From NCBI GenBank assembly GCA_023444705.1, contig JAEXMB010000015.1, forward strand, positions 1-12,095: a DNA stretch of 12,095 nucleotides, given 5' to 3'. Under the pieces are notes generated by a model that was given only the letters and a program-made list of their open reading frames with translations, was not told where the DNA came from and did no database searches. Position numbers and translations under genes: made by a program. The DNA is from Pseudomonadota bacterium (GTDB lineage Bacteria; Pseudomonadota; Alphaproteobacteria; Micavibrionales; UBA2020). Of this stretch, positions 6,637 through 12,095 are shown piece after piece (the stretch's first letter is position 1; the number at the start of each line of letters is the position of its first letter).

Positions 6637-7458
6637 TTAGCGGTTCAGCCCTTCGGGGATGCGCAGGCCGCCGGTGCTGTCACCCGCAGCGGGCTGGACC
6701 AGTGCCGCCTGATGGGCAACGGTATTCGTCGGCGCATAGGCGAGGGGCTGTGCCACAGGTTCGCTGCGGCCCGAGAGCAGCGTCGTCGGCATGGTGTAGA
6801 CGAGGCTGATGATCTCGGTGCGGTCGTCCTTGTCAAACGAGCGTGCGTTGCTGATGACGTGGGCGTTGATGCCAAGGCGGCTCTTGTCTTCGAACTGGTA
6901 GGCCAGCTCGGTACCGTAACGCACGGCGAAGGTACGGTCGAGGTCAACGCCTGCGCCTTCCTTGTAGGCACCCACGGCGACGCTGGGCATCAGGAAGATA
7001 TTGTCGGTGATGTTGAAGGGCACGCCCACACCGCCATAGCCCATCATGCTGCCTTCATGCGTGGCGAAACCACCAAAGATGGGCTGCAGGAAACCGGCGA
7101 TCTTCACGCCCGGTTGCCATTCAAGGTTGAGTGCTGCGGCTTGCTGGCCGTGGGTGAAGGCATCATACATACCGATGCTCAGGCCAAAGAAAGAGGTGTT
7201 TTCCTGTACCTCGACCACGCGGGTTTCGGGTGCGGGCGGGGGCAGGGCGGGCTCGACAGGGGCTGCGGGTGCAGCTTGTTCGACAGGCGGCGCAGCTTCG
7301 GGCGCGGGGCCTTGCAACTGGTCAAGCGCCTGATCGAGCGGAGTCTGCGCGGGTGCTGCTGTATAGCCGGGCGGCATGCCATCCGCGAGTGCGACGGACG
7401 AGAGAACCACCAATGCCGCAGTGCCGGTCAGCAGGGCAGAAAAAAGACGTTGTTTCAC
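6637..7458 (-). CDS. PagL-like (lipid A 3-O-deacylase-related) outer-membrane beta-barrel protein
   Basis: This 273-residue protein has a signal peptide (about 1-25, cleavage after ALA), then a Pro/Ala-rich linker (about 30-80), then a beta-barrel-like region (about 88-225) of alternating hydrophobic strands. The end resembles the acyloxyacyl hydrolase/PagL family: INAHVISNA (198-206) then TEIISLVY (214-221). In PagL the catalytic triad is His, Ser two residues on, and Glu 12 residues after the Ser. Here S203 and E215 keep the 12-residue spacing, but the histidine is H200, three before the Ser, and V201 holds the usual position. It may therefore be inactive or rearranged. The start is GTG with GGAG at 7467-7470, 8 nt upstream. 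A Gln/Ala-rich tail of about 45 residues follows the barrel. Confidence 0.7.
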   Translation of the reverse strand: MKQRLFSALLTGTAALVVLSSVALADGMPPGYTAAPAQTPLDQALDQLQGPAPEAAPPVEQAAPAAPVEPALPPPAPETRVVEVQENTSFFGLSIGMYDAFTHGQQAAALNLEWQPGVKIAGFLQPIFGGFATHEGSMMGYGGVGVPFNITDNIFLMPSVAVGAYKEGAGVDLDRTFAVRYGTELAYQFEDKSRLGINAHVISNARSFDKDDRTEIISLVYTMPTTLLSGRSEPVAQPLAYAPTNTVAHQAALVQPAAGDSTGGLRIPEGLNR

Positions 7459-7489
7459 GTGCTTAACTCCGTTTGAACATTCTGCAGCT

Positions 7490-7519
7490 ACTATGCGCTG
7501 TCTAGATTGTCCGATGCAA
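7490..7519 (-). promoter_or_regulatory. Possible promoter of the PagL-like gene
   Basis: On the reverse strand TTGCAT (7519-7514) and CATAGT (7495-7490) are 18 nt apart, about 32 nt upstream of the GTG at 7458. Both hexamers are imperfect, so this is a weak call. The rest of the 7459-7598 gap holds only the hairpin described next. Confidence 0.28.
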
Positions 7520-7526
7520 GCTGAAA

Positions 7527-7561
7527 TTGCAGGGTTTTTATATTCTGGAAAAAACCTGCAA
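7527..7561 (-). terminator. Hairpin after the prolyl iminopeptidase gene, possible terminator
   Basis: TTGCAGG-G-TTTTT (7527-7539) pairs with AAAAA-A-CCTGCAA (7549-7561): 12 of 13 pairs, with a single G/A mismatch and a 9-nt loop. It begins 38 nt after the stop codon at 7599. On the reverse strand only TTT follows, so it is a poor textbook terminator. It may instead act as a 3'-end stabilising stem. Confidence 0.4.
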
Positions 7562-7598
7562 AGCTTTCAACCTGTGCTGTGGCATGCCCGCAACGGCG

Positions 7599-8573
7599 CT
7601 ACGCGGCAATACTGCGGAATTTATTGGTGGCGCGCACCAGTGCATCCGTCACCCCCGGCTCCGACGAGGAATGGCCCGCATCGGGCACGACCACGAATTC
7701 GGCCTCCGGCCAGGCGCGGTGCAGGTCATAGGCCGTTTCGATGGGGCAGACCGCGTCATAGCGGCCTTGCACGATGACGGCGGGAATGTGGCGGATGCGC
7801 GGGATGTTGCGCAGCAGGTAGTCATCGGGCGTAAAGCGGTTGTTGCGGAAGTAATGCGCCTCGATAGTGGCGATCGACAGGGCGTGTTCGGCCTGGCCTT
7901 CTTCTGGCACGATCGGCAGGGGGATGAGCGCGCAGCATGATGCCTCAAACGTTGACCATGTCGTGGCGGCTTGCAGGCGCACGGACGGGTCGGGATGGGC
8001 GAACAGCTCGCTGTAGTATTCGAGCAGGTCGTCGCGGCGCGCGGGCGGCACGTCGGCGATGAAGGCGTGCCATGCTTCGGGGAAGATTGCGCGCACGCCA
8101 TAGAGGAACCAGTCAAGCTCGCGCTGCGTCATCATAAAGATACCGCGCAAGGTCAGGCTCAGGACGTGTTGCGGATGCGCGATCGCATAGGCCAGCGCCA
8201 GCGTGCTGCCCCACGACCCGCCAAAGACGTGCCAGCGTTCGATGCCCAGTTCGGTGCGGATGGTTTCGATGTCGGCCACCAGCAGGGCGGTCGTGTTGTT
8301 GCGCGTTTCGGCCAGCGGCGTCGACTTGCCGCAGCCGCGCTGGTCGAACACGATGATGTGGTAGTGTTGCGGGTCAAAGAACTGGCGGTGCTTGGGGTTT
8401 GATCCGCCGCCCGGGCCGCCGTGCAGAAAGACGACCGGCACGCCCTGCGGATTGCCCGATTGTTCGTAGTAGATCGTGTGGATGTCATCAACGGCGATCA
8501 TGCCGCTGGCAAAGGCCTCGACCGGCGGATAAAGGGACAGGCGCGGGTGCAGGTGGGTAGCATCCATCATCAT
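7599..8573 (-). CDS. pip: Prolyl iminopeptidase (proline aminopeptidase, S33 family)
   Basis: This cytoplasmic serine peptidase removes N-terminal proline from peptides. The 324-residue alpha/beta-hydrolase has the oxyanion loop HGGPGGG (51-57), DQRGCGKS (77-84), the nucleophile elbow GGSWGS (118-123, S120), the acid in GRYDAVCP (D273) and the catalytic histidine in GHSSSEPG (H301). This order and wording match the family closely. The first ATG overlaps the upstream gene's TGA as ATGA; two further ATGs follow at once, so the exact start is one of three, with GGAAAG a suitable distance upstream. It appears co-transcribed with, and translationally coupled to, the SNase-like gene. Confidence 0.93.
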   Translation of the reverse strand: MMMDATHLHPRLSLYPPVEAFASGMIAVDDIHTIYYEQSGNPQGVPVVFLHGGPGGGSNPKHRQFFDPQHYHIIVFDQRGCGKSTPLAETRNNTTALLVADIETIRTELGIERWHVFGGSWGSTLALAYAIAHPQHVLSLTLRGIFMMTQRELDWFLYGVRAIFPEAWHAFIADVPPARRDDLLEYYSELFAHPDPSVRLQAATTWSTFEASCCALIPLPIVPEEGQAEHALSIATIEAHYFRNNRFTPDDYLLRNIPRIRHIPAVIVQGRYDAVCPIETAYDLHRAWPEAEFVVVPDAGHSSSEPGVTDALVRATNKFRSIAA

Positions 8574-9424
8574 GGTGCGGGCTTTCCGTCAGGGGCGGGG
8601 GTTGCGGCAGATGGCGTCTGTTCGCTGGCGGCGGGCAGAAATTCGATTTGCTCTGGATGCGTCAGTTCGATCATCGGGCCGTTTTTCTCAAACACCCAGC
8701 CGCGCACGCGCACGGGCGCGTCCTTGAGCATCTCCATGCTGAATCCGGTGGGGAAGTTGCGGCTGTTCTGCTTGGTCAGGCTGAGGGTGAAATCGGTTTT
8801 CCAGTCCTTGCCGTAGTTGGCGAAGAAAACGCTTTTCTTGTCCGCCGCCGACATGGCGCTGCCGGTGACGACCATAAATTCGTTGCGCGAACTGCCGATG
8901 TCATCGACGTTGCGCACGGCCATGCCGGGATTGGCCCAGAAACCTTGCGCGGCTGTGCGGGCCTTGTCCTCGATCGCCAGCAATTCGGCGATCAGGCTGC
9001 GGTTGGTAACAGTGCTGTCGGCCCAGGCAAGGCCCTGTGCGACCATTTCACCCTGCACCCAGCGCGGCGGCGTGCCGTCAATCACCGCGTGGGCGAAACT
9101 GTTGCCCATGCGGTCGCGCGCGGCGTCGCCCAGATCGGGGCTGGCGTACAGTATCGCCTGCTTGCCGAGCAGGTTGGCATCCAGCCATGCCAGCGCCTGA
9201 TCACTGTAAAGTGTGGGCACACGGATATTGTCGAGGACATAAATCGAACCCGTTTCAAGGCGGATCAAATCTGGCTTGAGGATTTCGCTCACCACACCCT
9301 GACCGATGATGCGCAGGCTTTGCGGCGGGACCTGCACGGGTTCGTCCGGCGTGGTGGCGCGCGCGGGCACGGCGCTGCCGATCAGCAGCGCGAGGACAAG
9401 GCAAAGGCGGGCGATGACAGCCAT
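8570..9424 (-). CDS. Secreted SNase-fold protein, probably not a nuclease
   Basis: From the ATG at 9424 the protein has 284 residues. The first 23 (MAVIARLCLVLALLIGSAVPARA) form a signal peptide, so it should be exported to the periplasm. Residues about 42-166 fit the staphylococcal-nuclease fold: a beta-barrel part with VLDNIRVPTLYSDQA, a DRMGN stretch (104-108) matching DRYGR, and a helical end AARTAAQGFW-like. By eye the catalytic positions are lost: Arg35, Asp40 and Glu43 of the reference enzyme align with Val/Tyr, Arg and Thr, and Arg87 with N108. A second OB-like segment (about 204-262, ending GWVFEKNGPMIELTHPEQIEFL) follows, then a Pro/Ala-rich tail. The start was chosen because GGAGGG precedes it and it yields a clean signal peptide; a longer frame from TTG at 9508 would cross the terminator hairpin. 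Confidence 0.75.
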   Translation of the reverse strand: MAVIARLCLVLALLIGSAVPARATTPDEPVQVPPQSLRIIGQGVVSEILKPDLIRLETGSIYVLDNIRVPTLYSDQALAWLDANLLGKQAILYASPDLGDAARDRMGNSFAHAVIDGTPPRWVQGEMVAQGLAWADSTVTNRSLIAELLAIEDKARTAAQGFWANPGMAVRNVDDIGSSRNEFMVVTGSAMSAADKKSVFFANYGKDWKTDFTLSLTKQNSRNFPTGFSMEMLKDAPVRVRGWVFEKNGPMIELTHPEQIEFLPAASEQTPSAATPAPDGKPAP

Positions 9425-9476
9425 AAAAAAGACCCTCCGGGAACGTCTTTTTCTAGCAGACGCAACGCGGAGGGTC
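9425..9476 (-). terminator. Intrinsic terminator of rpoH overlapping the next gene's ribosome-binding site
   Basis: On the reverse strand GACCCTCCG (9476-9468) pairs perfectly with CGGAGGGTC (9439-9431). An inner stem CGTCT/AGACG lies within it, and TTTTTT (9430-9425) follows, giving a strong intrinsic terminator 41 nt after the rpoH stop. The 3' arm contains GGAGGG, the Shine-Dalgarno of the SNase-like gene, and the U-tract touches its ATG at 9424. Read-through RNA would therefore fold its own ribosome-binding site away. Confidence 0.8.
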
Positions 9477-9516
9477 CAGATCGTAAAAAGGGCGCAAAAC
9501 CGGCCCAAGTCAAGGT

Positions 9517-10416
9517 TTAGGCGGCGTGAAACAGCGATCTTGCCTCAATTCCGGCATTTTCGACCTTGAGGGTCATGACGGTCTTGAGCTTGTCCATCGC
9601 GCGTTGTTCCAGCTGGCGCACGCGCTCCTTGCTGATGCCCAGCTGTTTGCCGAGGTCTTCCAGCGTGACGACGCTGTCGGTCATCTGGCGTTTCTGGATG
9701 ATCGTGCGTTCACGCGGGGACAGTTCGCCCAGTGCCTCGTTCAGCCATTTGGCGCGGGTTGCGTTGTCCTTCATGCCGATGACCACTTCCTCGGGGTTGG
9801 GGGCGGTATCGGGCAGGAAGTCCTGAAACTCGCTGGCACCTTCAAGGCCAAGCGGGCTGTTAAGCGACTGGTCGCCGCCGTTCATGCGGGCTTCCATCTC
9901 GCCGACTTCTTTGACGCTGACGCCCAGCTCCTTGGCGATATGCTCTTTGGCATCTTCGTCAAGGAAGTCGCGCGCCGACTGGCCATCGATCTGCGCACGC
10001 AGGCGGCGCAAATTGAAGAACAGCGATTTCTGGTGCGCGGTGGTGCCGGTACGCACGATAGACCAGTTGCGCAGGACGTAATCCTGGATCTGTGCGCGGA
10101 TCCACCATGTGGAGTAGGTCGAAAAGCGGTTGCCAAGCTCGGGCTCGAAACGCGCGGCGGCTTCCATCAGGCCGATGTTGCCTTCCTGGATCAGGTCGCC
10201 CATCGGCAGGCCATAGTTCTTGAACTTGGCGGCAATGGCGACAACCAGACGGGTATAGGAGCGCACAAGTTCATGCAGCGCCTTTTCGTCGCGGTTGTTT
10301 TTCCAGCGCGTGGCGAGGTCAAGCTCGTGCTCACGCTCGAGCAGGGGCTCGTCCATCGCGTTGCGGATATAGCGCATGTTCGCCATTTGGGTGGTCGGAT
10401 CGTCGATGTAAGCCAT
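9517..10416 (-). CDS. rpoH: RNA polymerase heat-shock sigma factor (sigma-32)
   Basis: RpoH directs RNA polymerase to heat-shock promoters (chaperones and proteases). From the ATG at 10416 the protein has 299 residues. Region 2 shows DLIQEGNIGLMEAAARFEPE (74-93) and STWWIRAQIQDYVLRN (about 102-117). The RpoH box QKSLFFNLR (129-137), the hallmark separating RpoH from other group 2 and 3 sigma factors, follows. The region 4 helix-turn-helix is VTLEDLGKQLGISKERVRQLE (about 250-270). Longer frames from ATG 10470 or TTG 10479 exist, but AAGGA lies 10 nt before 10416 and the family usually starts near here. The gene stands alone in orientation between the phosphatase-like gene and a terminator. The 217-nt upstream region contains two hairpins but no clear sigma-32 or sigma-70 promoter. 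Confidence 0.95.
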   Translation of the reverse strand: MAYIDDPTTQMANMRYIRNAMDEPLLEREHELDLATRWKNNRDEKALHELVRSYTRLVVAIAAKFKNYGLPMGDLIQEGNIGLMEAAARFEPELGNRFSTYSTWWIRAQIQDYVLRNWSIVRTGTTAHQKSLFFNLRRLRAQIDGQSARDFLDEDAKEHIAKELGVSVKEVGEMEARMNGGDQSLNSPLGLEGASEFQDFLPDTAPNPEEVVIGMKDNATRAKWLNEALGELSPRERTIIQKRQMTDSVVTLEDLGKQLGISKERVRQLEQRAMDKLKTVMTLKVENAGIEARSLFHAA

Positions 10417-10524
10417 AGGGGGCCTGTCCTTTCCGGGGCGGTGGGCTATATCATGATGAAAGCGGCTCATGATAACCAACGCTGTGTGTAAGTGTTTTGT
10501 TCAAACCTTTTACGCACGAAGTCG

Positions 10525-10551
10525 AGGACTGGATCAGTCCTGTTATTTTTT
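10525..10551 (+). terminator. Hairpin plus T-run on the plus strand, upstream of rpoH
   Basis: AGGACTG (10525-10531) pairs with CAGTCCT (10535-10541) around a 3-base loop, and GTTATTTTTT follows to 10551. The layout is terminator-like on the plus strand, but no rightward gene precedes it. On the reverse strand the same stem would lie in the rpoH leader. It may block antisense transcription or be part of rpoH control. Confidence 0.35.
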
Positions 10552-10590
10552 CATTGAAAATCAGCAGGTTATTTTTGCGCAACGCAATAA

Positions 10591-10607
10591 AGTTGCCAAC
10601 AGCAACT
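10591..10607 (-). terminator. Weak hairpin after the phosphatase-like gene
   Basis: AGTTGC (10591-10596) and GCAACT (10602-10607) form a 6-bp stem with a 5-base loop, about 25 nt downstream of the stop at 10632. Only TTATT follows on the reverse strand. This is at best a weak terminator, so read-through into rpoH is possible. Confidence 0.25.
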
Positions 10608-10631
10608 AATCCACGCAATCAATATCGGTGA

Positions 10632-11462
10632 TTATGCAGCGTAGACGTCCAGCACGTCGCCCGCAGGGGTCAGTTGCGCGCAGACCAGCTGTCCGCCTTT
10701 GCCCGAGCCACCGTCAAGGCTGACGTTGACCGTGCCGACTTTCACACCCGCGCCTTGCGGATCTGAGCCGCGCACGACAGTGCGGAAGGGGGCATAAGCC
10801 GTCTGCATAGCGGCAAAATTCTTGTGCGCCCACCAGAACTGATCGTTCTGCTCCATCAGTGGCTTGGACGGGTTGATGCCCGCATGGACGAAAAGAATAT
10901 TGTTGTCGTTGCTTTGGCGCTGGTCGGTAAAGGCCGCGCGGCGCAGCGAGGTAAAGAATTTTTCCGCACCTGCGTGTTCGCGCAGGTTTTTCTTCAACGC
11001 ACCGCTCCAGCGCGTCAGGCTGAGGATGCCTTCGCGTGCAACACGGCCGGCCTCGAGCAACGAGGTGCCGTAGGCGGCGAGCAGTGTGTCCATTTCGGGG
11101 TAGGTCTGCGAAATCCATTCGATGACCTGGCGCGGGCTTTGCGCCATCTGGATCTGCGTCAGCTTGGTCCACAGTTCTTCCTGCACGCCGCGCAGGTAAA
11201 TAATATCTTCTGCCATCACGCCGGGCACGGCCATCAGCTTGCGGCGAAACGCCAGCAGATCGTTGATGACGTCGCGCGGTGCGGCGCCCTTTTCAGCGCA
11301 GAGGTAGTTGCCGGTATAGACAAGGCGGTCGCCCGGCGTGAATTCGGCGAAAATTTTTTCATGCACGCGCGCAAGGTTTGCGCGCTGGCCATGCACGGCG
11401 GCAACGGTCCAGATTTTGCGCGGGGCGCCAAGGTTGATGAATTTTTCGCTAAACGAAGCCAT
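10632..11462 (-). CDS. PPP-type metallophosphatase-like protein lacking metal ligands
   Basis: From ATG 11462 the protein has 276 residues and follows the layout of the calcineurin-like/PPP phosphatases, with altered metal-binding motifs. GDIHG is AAVHG (21-25, Asp lost). GDxxDRG is GNYLCAEKG (51-59, both Asp lost). GNHE is GVQEE (92-96, Asn and His lost). The late VHAG (192-195) is intact. Conserved-looking blocks such as LTRWSGAL (149-156) and NPSKPL suggest selection on the fold. From memory a family with this altered wording is widespread in Alphaproteobacteria and annotated as metallophosphoesterase; I could not verify this here. It is most likely a pseudophosphatase or a phosphatase with unusual metal use. 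No Shine-Dalgarno precedes the ATG; the frame can be extended to a TTG at 11495. It lies upstream of rpoH on the same strand. Confidence 0.7.
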   Translation of the reverse strand: MASFSEKFINLGAPRKIWTVAAVHGQRANLARVHEKIFAEFTPGDRLVYTGNYLCAEKGAAPRDVINDLLAFRRKLMAVPGVMAEDIIYLRGVQEELWTKLTQIQMAQSPRQVIEWISQTYPEMDTLLAAYGTSLLEAGRVAREGILSLTRWSGALKKNLREHAGAEKFFTSLRRAAFTDQRQSNDNNILFVHAGINPSKPLMEQNDQFWWAHKNFAAMQTAYAPFRTVVRGSDPQGAGVKVGTVNVSLDGGSGKGGQLVCAQLTPAGDVLDVYAA

Positions 11463-11468
11463 GCACGC

Positions 11469-11474
11469 AATATA
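11469..11474 (-). promoter_or_regulatory. Putative -10 element for a leaderless phosphatase-like mRNA
   Basis: TATATT on the reverse strand (11474-11469) ends exactly 6 nt before the ATG at 11462, so transcription would begin at the start codon. No Shine-Dalgarno sequence is present. The -35 region upstream is T-rich (TTTTGT at a 17-nt spacing) and weak. Confidence 0.35.
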
Positions 11475-11531
11475 GCGCGTTTTTTTGGCAAACAAAAGCG
11501 GCGCCAGCGTGGAGAAGCAAAAAACTTGGGG

Positions 11532-12095
11532 TTAGCCGTTTTTGGGCTTGAGCATGTCGCGTGCCTCGGCAAGGCGCGCGCGGTGGTCGTCTTCGGCGCG
11601 GCGGCGGCGCAGGTTGCCGGCGGCCCCGCCAAGGGCCGACAGGCCAAACAGCAGGCCCAGCGTACCGCCAAAAACGGTGCCGGTGCGGGTGGCGAAACTG
11701 GCGAATTTACGTGCGCCCTCGCTGTCGTCCATGCGCTCCATGCAGGCGGTGTCGCCCTTGCATTCATCGCGGTAGGCCATGCGTTCCTGATAGTAAAAGG
11801 CGTATTTTTCGCCTTGCAGGGCGTTGGTATAAAGCGATTGCGCGTCGGCTTCGGAAATATTGCGGTCGGTGCGCAGGTCGGTGTGGAATTTGTCGGTGCG
11901 CTCGTCGCGCGCGGCGATGCGGTCCTGCAGGGCCTTGTTCATGGCTTCAAGGGCGCGGACCTGCGCCAGCGGGTCTTTTTGCGCGGCGATGGCTTCCTGT
12001 GCTTTTTGCAGGCTGGTGGCCTGAAAGTCGATTTCCTGATATTCGCGCGCCAGCGAGCGGCCTTCGGCTTCAAGGCGCGTCAGGCTGGCCTCGGA
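11532..12095 (-). CDS. Coiled-coil membrane protein of unknown function, C-terminal part
   Basis: The reading frame is open from the right edge to the stop at 11532, giving 187 residues of a longer protein; the ATG at 11942 is internal. I do not recognise the family. The first 80 or so residues are charged with heptad-like spacing (for example LEAEGRSLAREYQEIDFQA), as expected for a coiled coil. A central stretch has two cysteines, DECKGDTACMERM, which could form a disulphide. One glycine-rich hydrophobic segment, GTVFGGTLGLLFGLSALGG, looks like a membrane span. It is followed by NLRRRR, implying a cytoplasmic C-terminal tail by the positive-inside rule, and the cysteine-containing coiled coil would then be periplasmic. 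It ends 69 nt upstream of the phosphatase-like gene. Confidence 0.7.
   Translation of the reverse strand, partial: SEASLTRLEAEGRSLAREYQEIDFQATSLQKAQEAIAAQKDPLAQVRALEAMNKALQDRIAARDERTDKFHTDLRTDRNISEADAQSLYTNALQGEKYAFYYQERMAYRDECKGDTACMERMDDSEGARKFASFATRTGTVFGGTLGLLFGLSALGGAAGNLRRRRAEDDHRARLAEARDMLKPKNG

Noticed and set aside
9425..9508. Extended N-terminus of the SNase-like protein from a TTG at 9508
   Set aside because: The extension would be translated through the terminator hairpin, is Arg-rich and would bury the signal peptide; the ATG at 9424 has a strong Shine-Dalgarno.
8648..9520. 290-codon open frame on the plus strand
   Set aside because: It is antisense to the SNase-like gene, which has a signal peptide and a good ribosome-binding site; the plus-strand frame has neither.
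9526..10491. 321-codon open frame on the plus strand
   Set aside because: It is antisense to rpoH, an unambiguous gene; this is a shadow of third-position GC.

Overview
This GC-rich window reads as an ordinary chromosomal segment of a Gram-negative proteobacterium, most likely an alphaproteobacterium. That placement rests on three things: a short (about 200-residue) cofactor-dependent phosphoglycerate mutase, an RpoH with the sigma-32 box, and a phosphatase-like family that I recall mainly from Alphaproteobacteria. I ran no database search. I see no insertion sequence, phage gene, CRISPR array, rRNA or tRNA. Coding density is high, and no gene-free stretch exceeds about 220 bases.

Layout, left to right. 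(1) The start of pnp (polynucleotide phosphorylase) runs leftwards off the window. (2) Two paralogous aminoglycoside-phosphotransferase-fold kinases point rightwards and flank a leftward ung (uracil-DNA glycosylase); the first kinase and ung overlap tail to tail by 59 nt. (3) A rightward glycolytic pair, gpmA and a second histidine-phosphatase-fold gene, overlaps by 4 nt and converges on a leftward pgk. (4) A leftward run upstream of pgk holds a PagL-like outer-membrane protein, a prolyl iminopeptidase, a secreted nuclease-fold protein and the heat-shock sigma factor rpoH. (5) A PPP-type phosphatase-like protein with most metal ligands missing lies upstream of rpoH, followed by the C-terminal part of a coiled-coil membrane protein that runs off the right edge.

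The well-recognised genes are housekeeping: RNA turnover (pnp), uracil repair (ung), two consecutive glycolytic steps (pgk, gpmA) and the heat-shock response (rpoH). The more interesting material is around them. Three proteins keep an enzyme fold but have altered catalytic positions: the PPP-like protein, the SNase-like protein and the PagL-like protein. The two unexplained kinases form a paralogous pair. Three genes lack a Shine-Dalgarno sequence, and two of these have a -10-like hexamer exactly 6 nt before the ATG, suggesting leaderless mRNAs. The intrinsic terminator after rpoH contains the ribosome-binding site of the next gene in its 3' arm, and its U-tract abuts that gene's ATG, which is a candidate attenuation or thermosensing arrangement. 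I did not find a clear multi-gene defence or other novel system.
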